From contig JBKJPW010000169.1 in assembly GCA_046594225.1 (NCBI GenBank), positions 1-44,961 of the forward strand: a DNA stretch of 44,961 nucleotides, in the 5' to 3' direction. A program made the translations under genes and the position numbers. Every line of letters begins with the position of its first letter. The first letter of the stretch is position 1. The notes under the pieces are model-generated. The model had not been told where the DNA came from and made no database searches. It saw nothing but the letters and a program-made list of their open reading frames with translations. Shown here piece after piece: positions 28,237 through 35,774 of the stretch. The stretch is from UBA4416 sp046594225. Its GTDB lineage: Bacteria; Bacteroidota; Bacteroidia; B-17B0; Aurantibacillaceae.

Positions 28237-28779
28237 ATGAAGAGAGCTGAATTATTACAAATCAATGACGAATTAGTCATGAATAAGATTTATGTGATTA
28301 GAAATCAAAAAGTAATGCTAGACAGAGATCTAGCAGAATTATATGGTGTGGAAACCAAAGTCTTTAAGCAAGCTGTAAAAAGAAACTTAAATAGATTTCC
28401 TGAGGATTTTATGTTTGAACTGACAGAGTTTGAAGATAAATCTTTGAGGTCACAAATTGTGACCTCAAAGATAGGTAGAGGTGGCGTACGTTACACGCCA
28501 ATGGTATTTACAGAACAAGGTGTAGCAATGCTTTCGAGTGTGTTAAATAGCGAAAAGGCTATATCTGTAAATATTCAGATAATTCGAATTTTTACAAGAA
28601 TACGACAAATGTTAAGCGATAATACTGAACTCCGTTTAGGTATTGAAGAACTCCGTAAAAAAACAGAAAATAACACCAAAAATATTGAAGTTGTTTTTCA
28701 ATATCTGGATGAATTGTTAGACAAAAAAGAGAATGAAAAACCAAGAACTCAAATTGGGTATAAGGTTAGTAGAAAGTAA
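28237..28779 (+). CDS. ORF6N-domain DNA-binding protein
   Basis: A 180-residue protein with an ORF6N domain (about residues 12-100): IYVIRNQKVMLDRDLAELYGVETKVFKQAVKRNLNRFPEDFMFEL and the classic YTPMVFTEQGVAMLSSVL. A coiled-coil tail follows (about 115-165, RLGIEELRKKTENNTKNIEVVFQYLDELL). ORF6N domains come from phage antirepressor or KilA-N relatives and bind DNA; chromosomal copies are common and mostly uncharacterised. Codons 69-78 (SLRSQIVTSK) form a 33-bp palindrome nearly equal to the one upstream of the gene. CAACTTTG at 28215-28222 resembles a -7 box. No phage genes are adjacent. Autoregulation is an inference. Confidence 0.9.
   Translation: MKRAELLQINDELVMNKIYVIRNQKVMLDRDLAELYGVETKVFKQAVKRNLNRFPEDFMFELTEFEDKSLRSQIVTSKIGRGGVRYTPMVFTEQGVAMLSSVLNSEKAISVNIQIIRIFTRIRQMLSDNTELRLGIEELRKKTENNTKNIEVVFQYLDELLDKKENEKPRTQIGYKVSRK
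28440..28472. repeat. 33-bp palindrome inside the ORF6N coding sequence
   Basis: Perfect 16-bp arms around one central base. The inner ten bases of each arm (GAGGTCACAA and complement) equal those of the upstream palindrome at 28139-28169. It encodes residues S69 to K78 of the protein itself. Confidence 0.9.
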
Positions 28780-28781
28780 AT

Positions 28782-29378
28782 TTATAGTGCCCAACCTCTA
28801 GCAATTAAATGCGCTTTACACTTCGAACAAAATCCAGTTTCTTCATTTGTTGGATTTCCACCTTCTGCATCCCGCATAAAACAAGTTTTAACAGGACAAT
28901 GTGGCAAACCTTGTGTATGTCCTAACTCATGAATAGCAACTTTAAAAAATTGCGACCAATGATCTGTTTTAGATACACGAAAACTTGAGGCTACACAAAC
29001 GCTACCTGGACATAAGCCTAAACCCATAATTCCATAATCATTTACCTTGCCTTTTGTCCAACTAATATCTTTGTTGGTTAAGGCAATAATCAAATGTCCT
29101 TCTTGAGTTTGTTTTCTTAAAAATTTAATAATACTATCAGCTCTGTATCTATTACGAGCTTTGTAGTAAGCCATTTCTGGCAAGTCGATTGGTTTTTTAA
29201 TTAAAATTTTCGGGTAAACTACATGCAATTCATCATAAACAAATTTTAATTGCTCTGCTGATATATCAGAAAAAGGTTGAATATCAATAATTATTGGCTG
29301 AGCCTGTTTTTCTTCTGTATTATTGCTACAGGAAAAAACAAAGAATAATACTATTAGTAAACTGTATCTATAAATCAT
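28782..29378 (-). CDS. archaemetzincin-family zinc metalloprotease, lipoprotein
   Basis: A 198-residue protein with a lipoprotein signal (lipobox VFSC, Cys17). The catalytic part has the archaemetzincin (M54) signature: H150-E-L-G-H154-xx-G157-xx-H160-C161, C166-x-M168, and CxxC at C184 and C187. In this family three histidines bind catalytic zinc, Glu is the base, and four cysteines bind a structural zinc. All residues are present. The protein is probably anchored in the envelope rather than cytosolic. It overlaps the gene upstream, another archaemetzincin, by four bases (ATGA). Its stop is 2 bp from the convergent ORF6N stop. Confidence 0.9.
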   Translation of the reverse strand: MIYRYSLLIVLFFVFSCSNNTEEKQAQPIIIDIQPFSDISAEQLKFVYDELHVVYPKILIKKPIDLPEMAYYKARNRYRADSIIKFLRKQTQEGHLIIALTNKDISWTKGKVNDYGIMGLGLCPGSVCVASSFRVSKTDHWSQFFKVAIHELGHTQGLPHCPVKTCFMRDAEGGNPTNEETGFCSKCKAHLIARGWAL

Positions 29379-30259
29379 TTACTAAAAAGTTCAAGGTCTT
29401 TGATAATCAAATCGTAATCACGGCGAATTTGATATTTATCGAAATATGATTTTAACTGTGTAAACCGCTTCATATTATTAAACTTTATATTCCAACTTAA
29501 TTTGTTTAAACATACAGAACATAAGCGATTTGGTCTACTATCACTTTCTTCCATACTATTAGACCCATTCATAACGCATATTGCATTGGTACAATGCAAA
29601 ATAGAAAACATATGACCGATTTCGTGCGAAGATGTTTGTATTAATCTTTCTAAACATTTTCTAGGCTGGTCATTTTCAATATATCTATAAATTGAAGATA
29701 TTCCAACTTTTTTTCTTGTGTAAGCTTGTCCAAATACGTAATTCCATGAATCCTTAGGGTACAGATCAGTATCTGTGATAGCCATCATTGCAATGCCATC
29801 TTTAGGCAATCTAGGCACTAATAAACTATCTAATATAAATGTCGTTAAATATTGCTGATGCCCGTCTTCACGTATACGCTTATAGGGAGATTTAATTAAA
29901 GAGTCTGAAATAACAGGCAACAAGCTAACTTTCAATCCAAAAAAAGCATTTAAATAGTCTACTGTACTTTGGATGATACTATCTGTACTTCGAGAAAAAT
30001 TTCCGAGCGGTTGAATATAAATAATATTTTGAATAGAATTTGGGGAAACTGGGTTACAATTTTTATATTCTACAAATGTTTGTCCTGGCTCCTTGTGTTC
30101 ATAAAGCCAATCTCCTGGCAATGCAACCGGCAAAACAATATCTAACGAACTTAGTTTTCTTATAGAATCATATGTAGCCTCATGTTTTTCAGCTAAGCTT
30201 CTATTCTCTGAAGTACAAGAAAATAAAACAATTATAAATATAAGATAGAATATCCTCAT
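29375..30259 (-). CDS. second archaemetzincin-family metalloprotease, lipoprotein
   Basis: A 294-residue protein with a lipoprotein signal (lipobox LFSC, Cys15) and a longer N-terminal region than its neighbour. The M54 motif is H212-E-I-G-H216-MF-S219-IL-H222-C223, C228-V-M230, and CxxC at C247 and C250. All zinc ligands and the catalytic Glu are kept, but the usual Gly after the second His is Ser219. It carries about 45 further residues after the CxxC. It is translationally coupled to the next archaemetzincin gene, suggesting a duplicated pair acting on envelope substrates. A terminator separates it from the condensin gene upstream. Confidence 0.88.
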   Translation of the reverse strand: MRIFYLIFIIVLFSCTSENRSLAEKHEATYDSIRKLSSLDIVLPVALPGDWLYEHKEPGQTFVEYKNCNPVSPNSIQNIIYIQPLGNFSRSTDSIIQSTVDYLNAFFGLKVSLLPVISDSLIKSPYKRIREDGHQQYLTTFILDSLLVPRLPKDGIAMMAITDTDLYPKDSWNYVFGQAYTRKKVGISSIYRYIENDQPRKCLERLIQTSSHEIGHMFSILHCTNAICVMNGSNSMEESDSRPNRLCSVCLNKLSWNIKFNNMKRFTQLKSYFDKYQIRRDYDLIIKDLELFSK

Positions 30260-30264
30260 AGTAT

Positions 30265-30294
30265 AAAAAATCCTGATAGAAAACTATCAGGATT
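30265..30294 (-). terminator. intrinsic terminator after the SMC-like gene
   Basis: An 11-bp stem (AATCCTGATAG and complement, 30269-30279 and 30284-30294) with AAAA loop, followed on the minus strand by T6. It ends the condensin operon before the archaemetzincin pair. Confidence 0.85.
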
Positions 30295-30299
30295 AAATT

Positions 30300-33200
30300 T
30301 TAAGCCTCTACCTCCGTTACAATACTTGGGAAGATTCGAACGTTATTGTTTTCTTCTCTTCTAAACTGATATGTGTATTTGTAATGAGCCTCTAATCCTG
30401 ATTTATTTGGTAAACCATTAATCATCATAATATTTCTGTTTTTCGCAAAACGTAATAACTCACGTAAGTAATGCGCCGAAATCTGGCCTACCTCATCAAT
30501 AATACAATGCACTTTAAAGTCGGTACTACCGCGGTGCGATGATTCTTTAATGAATACGTGTAACAAGGTAATATAGATAATTGCTTTTACTAAGATATCT
30601 GTTCCTGTACTACCAATACTATCAATTTTGTGCGTCCAGCCAGTTTCATTTAAACCTTCTTTAATATTGAATTTTAATTCAAATAAATCTTGTAAACGAA
30701 TTTCTTCTTGCTCTTGCTCCTTAATAGCAGTGCGTAATTGATCTAACAATTTAACAGCACGAGTACTAATCTCACGATTTTTGTGTGTAGCAAAATCTGT
30801 ATTGAATAAGCCTTCGTTATATACCAATCCGTTTTCTTCGCGGAACTCCTGAATACGTTTTAATAATTTGTAAACCTTATTATCAGAATCCTCTAAACGA
30901 ATTTTAATAAACTCAATTAATTTTGATTCTTCAAACTCTGCTTTCTTAAAATCTTCTGCAATTAAGGTAATGATATGCTGAATTTTATCTTTTTGTCCGC
31001 TTAGTTCACGAACCTTAGTAGCAATACTATCTGTTACTAAACCAATTTGCGTAGCTGTTTCGGCAATTGATAATTCAATTTTTGCTTCATTAATAAATGA
31101 ACGTAAGTTCTGAGCAAAACGCTCGTATTCGCCTTGTGTAGCATCATTACGGATAATGAAGTTAAAGTGATTTTCTAATCTGAATTTACCAGCAAATTCG
31201 TTTACATAACGTTGAAAGGCTGTGTACTCTTCATTAAAGTGCGAATCGTTTTTAAGGAGTTGTGTACACAAATCCATCACACTATAATTCGTTTTCTTAG
31301 GCTCAGCGCGTTCAATGATATCTGCGTATTTATTAAATACAGGAGTTTCACGGAAGTTTTTAGTGAAATAATTAATACCGTTATTAAATTCAATCAACTC
31401 TTCTTCAAAAGCACGTTTTTGTTTATTCAACTCCATACGTTTGATGTTGAACTTACGAGCAATCTCTTCAATCTCAGCTGTTAAATCATTCGCAGATTTT
31501 ACATACTCTTCTTTCTTTTGAATTAAGTCAGGAAGTTTATCAAAAATTTCACGCTTGTCTTTTAAGTAATCACTTACTATTTGAGAATATTGATCAATTT
31601 CTTTTAATGCTTCTTGTAATTCTTTAATACGAGCATCAATTTTTTTAATCTCTTTACTATCAACACCTTTTGCTTTGAAATTTGTTTCTTTCTCTGCACT
31701 TAAAGATGTTTCTTTTTCTTCGTATTCTTTTACTTGATTTTTCTTCTCAACTTCTAACTCAGAAATTTCTGTTTCTTGTCTTGATTTTAAATCAGCTAAA
31801 CGCTCATCATTAAACGCTTTTAATTTATCAAACTGCGTATTAAAATCGTTTAGTAAATTATTTTTCTTTTTATTTAAAATTGCTAGTTCTTCTTCTAAGA
31901 TGTTTATCTTTTGGCGGTTACCGGATAAAGACTCTTCAATTTCAGTGCTAGCGCGTTGTTTCCAATCTTCTAATTCTAAAATTAATTTCTTTTCGCGTTT
32001 TTCAGCTAATTCTAAAGAGTAAGTTAAAACTTTTAAATCTTCTTTTAACTCACCTAATTGCTTACCAAATTTATCAGCTGCCAACATTTTCTCTTCGTTG
32101 TTAGCTGTCTGAAATTGATTCATCGATTCTTCTAAATCTCTGATAATTGCTAAACGCTCATTTTTTTCAAATTGGTACTGTTCTATAGATTTAGAAACAA
32201 CAGGCACTTCATCTAATTTTAAAGAAATACCATATAATGAAATCTCTTTACTATCCGTTAATGTTGGATTTAAATCTGAACGAAATAATAAATCTTCATT
32301 TACAACTTTACCAATAGTTGTATGCCAATCTTTTACATTTTTTTCTAAATAACCATATAATGCTCCGTGTTGAACATTTAATTTTTCTTCAATGGTTTTA
32401 ATTTCCGTTTTAACACGGATAATTTCATTATTGGTTTTTTGAATTTGATTAGATAACGATAATTTTAATTTCGACTCTAAATTTTCCCACTCTTTTTGAT
32501 TAGTTTGAACCAAGTTAGTTTTAATAGCTAACTCTGATTTGTTTTTATAATTAATGGCTCTTAAATCTGCTAATTCAGTTTCCTGTCCTTTAATTTCTGT
32601 TTCATAAAAACGCGTATTACGAATTACTTTTTCCTCTGCTTTTAATTCGTTATACTCAATTTGCTTAGCGGTGACTTCTGCATTTATTTCTGTTACAGCT
32701 TCTTCGCGTTTATTTTTAAACTCGGCATCTTTTTTATTGAACTCGTTTTTTTGTAATAATTGCAACTCGTTATAGTGATTGAAAATTTCACTTGTACGAG
32801 AATTAATTTTATTGACATAGGCGGTTTTATCATTGCGTAATTGTTCAATTAAAGAAGAATATTTCATCTCAATACTTTGAACGTTTGACGTTAATGATTC
32901 GTACTCACGACGAGCAATATTATAATCTACTTGTAATTTATCTCGCTCAGCATTTTTTTCTACGGCTTGCTCAATATTTTTTTCCTTGTACTCTTTTAAT
33001 TTTTTGTTGGCTTCACGAATCGTTCTGTCATAGTAACCAATTTCTTCACGAACGTCTTTTTGTTTTTCTTCTAGTAAAGTTTTTTGTTCATCATTAGCTT
33101 CCGTTAATTTATCAAGTTCCTCCTGTTTTTCTTGAGACGCTTTGATAACGGTTTCATTTTGCGTTTCAGCATAACGTAAACTGCTTCCCAACTTATCAGC

Positions 33201-33986
33201 CATTTCCATTTGTGCACCTTTTAACATGTGCACCTGGTCGTATTTTTTATCAATGAACTCAATTAATTGCTGAGTTTCTTTTTTCAAATACGTTTCAATA
33301 TCTGTATACTTTTCATTAAACTGGCGTAACTGACGGTCTACTTGTTCTAATTTAATGCTACTGTTTTCAGTAGTTAAAGAGTTAGCGATAAAGTCTTTTA
33401 TAAAACGACTATCAATACTACTTTTAGAACTTAAAAATACGTTGGTAATAGATTTAGGAATGTTTTGATATTTCTCGTTTCCTTTTAGGATGTAGAATTT
33501 ATTTAGAAGCTTATCAGTTTCTGTTCCGTATAAAATATTACGGTAACGTTCAAACGTATCAATTTGTTGAGATACAAAAATGCCACGTTTATCAAAACCT
33601 GCAATTACTTCTTTAATTTTAATAGCTTCATCATTTTCATTGAAAAAATAATCTGGGCTATATTCAGCATCCACAAAACGGAATACTAATTTATTGTGAC
33701 GGTAAATAATTACAAAAAATGGTTTCGCCTCTGTTTGAATCTCATAAATTAAATACGAGTTTTCATATTTAAAGTAATGTTCTTCAAATGATTTTTGTGA
33801 AGCTGAGATGCCTAATCCTCTGGTATTAGCGCTGTAAAAAAACAAAATAGCACGTTGCAATGATGTTTTACCAAAGTTGTTGGTTCCAACAAAGCAAGTA
33901 TTACCACTTAATTCTAAGTCGGTATACTTAACGTTGGCAATATTAATTTGTACAATTCTATTTAATATTCTGCAATTATTTTCCAT
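30300..33986 (-). CDS. SMC-like condensin ATPase, MukB/MksB/JetC type
   Basis: A 1,228-residue protein. Walker A is G34-TNNFGKTS42 in the N-terminal head. Two long coiled-coil arms (about 230-535 and 605-1000) flank a non-coiled hinge-like part (about 537-600, DWHTTIGKVV to VPVVSKS). The C-terminal head has an ABC signature-like SIGSTGTDILVKA (from 1123) and Walker B CIIDEVGQ with D1164 and E1165. The first strand LNRIVQINIANVKYTDLELSGNTCFVGTN fits MukB-like RecF-type heads. With the two small subunits it should form a DNA-loop-extruding ring. The gene follows a secreted-protein gene after 100 bp and ends in a terminator. Confidence 0.9.
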   Translation of the reverse strand: MENNCRILNRIVQINIANVKYTDLELSGNTCFVGTNNFGKTSLQRAILFFYSANTRGLGISASQKSFEEHYFKYENSYLIYEIQTEAKPFFVIIYRHNKLVFRFVDAEYSPDYFFNENDEAIKIKEVIAGFDKRGIFVSQQIDTFERYRNILYGTETDKLLNKFYILKGNEKYQNIPKSITNVFLSSKSSIDSRFIKDFIANSLTTENSSIKLEQVDRQLRQFNEKYTDIETYLKKETQQLIEFIDKKYDQVHMLKGAQMEMADKLGSSLRYAETQNETVIKASQEKQEELDKLTEANDEQKTLLEEKQKDVREEIGYYDRTIREANKKLKEYKEKNIEQAVEKNAERDKLQVDYNIARREYESLTSNVQSIEMKYSSLIEQLRNDKTAYVNKINSRTSEIFNHYNELQLLQKNEFNKKDAEFKNKREEAVTEINAEVTAKQIEYNELKAEEKVIRNTRFYETEIKGQETELADLRAINYKNKSELAIKTNLVQTNQKEWENLESKLKLSLSNQIQKTNNEIIRVKTEIKTIEEKLNVQHGALYGYLEKNVKDWHTTIGKVVNEDLLFRSDLNPTLTDSKEISLYGISLKLDEVPVVSKSIEQYQFEKNERLAIIRDLEESMNQFQTANNEEKMLAADKFGKQLGELKEDLKVLTYSLELAEKREKKLILELEDWKQRASTEIEESLSGNRQKINILEEELAILNKKKNNLLNDFNTQFDKLKAFNDERLADLKSRQETEISELEVEKKNQVKEYEEKETSLSAEKETNFKAKGVDSKEIKKIDARIKELQEALKEIDQYSQIVSDYLKDKREIFDKLPDLIQKKEEYVKSANDLTAEIEEIARKFNIKRMELNKQKRAFEEELIEFNNGINYFTKNFRETPVFNKYADIIERAEPKKTNYSVMDLCTQLLKNDSHFNEEYTAFQRYVNEFAGKFRLENHFNFIIRNDATQGEYERFAQNLRSFINEAKIELSIAETATQIGLVTDSIATKVRELSGQKDKIQHIITLIAEDFKKAEFEESKLIEFIKIRLEDSDNKVYKLLKRIQEFREENGLVYNEGLFNTDFATHKNREISTRAVKLLDQLRTAIKEQEQEEIRLQDLFELKFNIKEGLNETGWTHKIDSIGSTGTDILVKAIIYITLLHVFIKESSHRGSTDFKVHCIIDEVGQISAHYLRELLRFAKNRNIMMINGLPNKSGLEAHYKYTYQFRREENNNVRIFPSIVTEVEA

Positions 33987-34052
33987 GTCTCTATTCTATC
34001 TTTATTTCCAGTAATTTTATTTATTTTCGACTAAATTCTGACTAACAAAACT

Positions 34053-34078
34053 GTCAGACTGAGCGGAGTCGAAGTCTT
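34053..34078. repeat. dispersed short repeat (GTCAGACTGAGCGGAGTCGA type)
   Basis: This motif has nested inverted parts (AGACT...AGTCT). From general knowledge, close copies occur in intergenic DNA of many Bacteroidota genomes. It fills the gap between the secreted-protein gene and the SMC gene. Confidence 0.5.
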
Positions 34079-34086
34079 CCTATCTA

Positions 34087-35082
34087 TTAATAATCATATA
34101 ATCCTGTTGCTTTTTTAGTAGCCTTAGGATCTTTTGGCTTTGCTGCTGCTGTGCTTAGAATTTTAATAGGATACAAGCCTATCGTTCTGCGCTTTTTATT
34201 TGTGACTGCAATATCTTTTCCAATTGTTTTTTCGTACCCAGCTAAAGGCTCATAAAATTCCGGTATTTCGCCACTCATTAGATTTCGTCTGTCAATTAAT
34301 GTTGCATAAAACTCAGGCGAAATATTTCCTTCTAACAAAGCTTTGTATAACATGTCGTTCAATCGCTCGTTTTTCTTGTCAGCATCATAATTTAAAAGAA
34401 TATCTCGGCCAATAGTCGCGGCTTCTTTACTTAATTTTTTCATTGACGGAAATCCATTTTGTTGAATCTTAGCCAACAAAGCAGCTGCCGTAATTGAGTC
34501 AGCTTTCATTTTTTCTTTTACTATTCTATATTTTGAAACATAGTCTTGTGAAGTTTTATTACAAGCTTTATTTTTCATACAACTGGTACAATATTCGATA
34601 GCCGATGTATATTTTACTGCTGCATATTTTTTATTAGCATCATTTACAGCATACAATTCATTGGTCCAATCATAATTTTTTACTGCATCTCTCGCTTCCT
34701 CCCACTTAGTAATATTATCAGAATATTCTTTTTTAGTATTTTGATTAAAAAATACAACAGCGTCTTTTTTTGCACTATCAATTTCATATCCATTAACAAT
34801 TGCTTTTTCCAGAAAATGTAGGGCTTTAAATTCTTCTTTAATTTTAATGGCACACAGGGCTGCTCTAAAAAAATGTCCAGGATTAATGGCGCCTTTGTAC
34901 TCTGCAATAGCAATGTCATACTTCGCATACGCTTGTAATAAAGAGTCATTTTTATACATGCGTTCAGCCGCAGAAATATTTTCGTGATACACGATAAAAT
35001 TTTCTGAAACTGTTGAATATTTAGTTTGAGCAAAAATGCTAGAACTAAATATAATTAATAATGTAAAAATGGATGTCTTCAT
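34087..35082 (-). CDS. exported repeat-like protein within the condensin operon, function unknown
   Basis: A 331-residue protein with a clear Sec signal peptide (MKTSIFTLLIIFSSSIFAQ, cleavage near residue 19). The first half looks TPR-like: helical pairs such as ERMYKNDSLLQAYAKYDIAIAEYKG and FFRAALCAIKIKEEFKALHFLEKAIVNGY. A Cys cluster, YCTSCMKNKACNK, is near residue 162. The tail is Lys/Ala/Pro-rich and ends TGLYDY. No lipobox is seen, so it is probably periplasmic or surface-exposed. It begins nine bases after the MukE-like stop and is followed by the MukB-like gene, placing an exported protein within a cytoplasmic DNA-complex operon. No family is recognised. Confidence 0.8.
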   Translation of the reverse strand: MKTSIFTLLIIFSSSIFAQTKYSTVSENFIVYHENISAAERMYKNDSLLQAYAKYDIAIAEYKGAINPGHFFRAALCAIKIKEEFKALHFLEKAIVNGYEIDSAKKDAVVFFNQNTKKEYSDNITKWEEARDAVKNYDWTNELYAVNDANKKYAAVKYTSAIEYCTSCMKNKACNKTSQDYVSKYRIVKEKMKADSITAAALLAKIQQNGFPSMKKLSKEAATIGRDILLNYDADKKNERLNDMLYKALLEGNISPEFYATLIDRRNLMSGEIPEFYEPLAGYEKTIGKDIAVTNKKRRTIGLYPIKILSTAAAKPKDPKATKKATGLYDY

Positions 35083-35091
35083 GTTTTGTTT

Positions 35092-35703
35092 TTAGTTATA
35101 AATTATCCCTTGGGTATCATCAGAACTTGAGCCGCTTTCTTCATAAATAGCAACCGAATTAATCACATCTAATAGATAATTATAAGAATCTAATACTTTA
35201 TAAGATTCTGACTTTTCATCTTCTAATTCCAAAAACGAATCACGACTCATTAAGTCGCAAATTTCACGCACTTTATTATGTAACGTTTCTGAGCGGTATA
35301 AGGGGATTTTTTGTAGCTTTTGCTTTAAACGAACATTGGCGTTACACTCTTCTGCAATTTCACTCGGACGGAAACGACTACCAATACCAATTTTATTATC
35401 CATACTTGCGAATAAATCAATGATATCAATGTAACGTTCAAAACGTTCTAGTTTTTTTTCTAATTCAGAATTTGGTTCACTTAACTTAGAGAAATAGAAA
35501 AAATTATTTCCTCTTTCAATATTGTATCTAATGACATTAAAATATGCCTGAAGTCTATCAAAATTTTCAGGATTATTAATCACATCATACAAACGATTCA
35601 TTCCATCCCTGCTCCCGTTACTTGAGATAAATGCACCACGCGCCATCACAGCAAAAATATCGTGTGTTTGTTTGGGTAAATTAAAACTGGTTGTTTCTTC
35701 CAT
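35092..35703 (-). CDS. MukE/MksE/JetB-like condensin subunit
   Basis: A 203-residue acidic protein of the size and position of the E/B subunit in MukBEF, MksBEF and JetABC operons. It begins with an Asn/Pro-rich leader, then helical winged-helix-like segments (GSRDGMNRLYDVINNPENFDRLQAYF, and IGSRFRPSEIAEECNANVRLKQKLQKIP). It ends acidic (EESGSSSDD). In the family two copies bind the kleisin and regulate DNA binding by the SMC head. The assignment depends mainly on context: it lies between a kleisin-like gene and an SMC-like gene in the same direction, 71 bp after the former. Confidence 0.75.
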   Translation of the reverse strand: MEETTSFNLPKQTHDIFAVMARGAFISSNGSRDGMNRLYDVINNPENFDRLQAYFNVIRYNIERGNNFFYFSKLSEPNSELEKKLERFERYIDIIDLFASMDNKIGIGSRFRPSEIAEECNANVRLKQKLQKIPLYRSETLHNKVREICDLMSRDSFLELEDEKSESYKVLDSYNYLLDVINSVAIYEESGSSSDDTQGIIYN

Positions 35704-35720
35704 TGTCTCTTTCTATTTTT

Positions 35721-35765
35721 AACCGCAGAGTTCGCAAAGCATTTTCGCTAAGAGCACAAAGAGGT
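35721..35765. repeat. degenerate AACCGCAGAG-type repeat
   Basis: AACCGCAGAGTTCGCAAAGC followed by a TCGCTAAGAGCACAAAGAGG tail. Related to the copy at 37210-37241. It fills the gap between the first two condensin genes. Confidence 0.55.
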
Positions 35766-35774
35766 TTTTTTTAT

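Noticed and set aside
28237..28779. Prophage remnant suggested by the ORF6N domain
   Set aside because: No integrase, structural or lysis genes lie nearby; neighbours are a transporter and lipoproteins, and chromosomal ORF6N genes are common in Bacteroidota.
34680..35033. 117-residue minus-strand frame inside the exported-protein gene
   Set aside because: It overlaps the signal-peptide-bearing frame out of phase and has Leu/Lys-rich low-complexity composition typical of AT-rich shadow frames.
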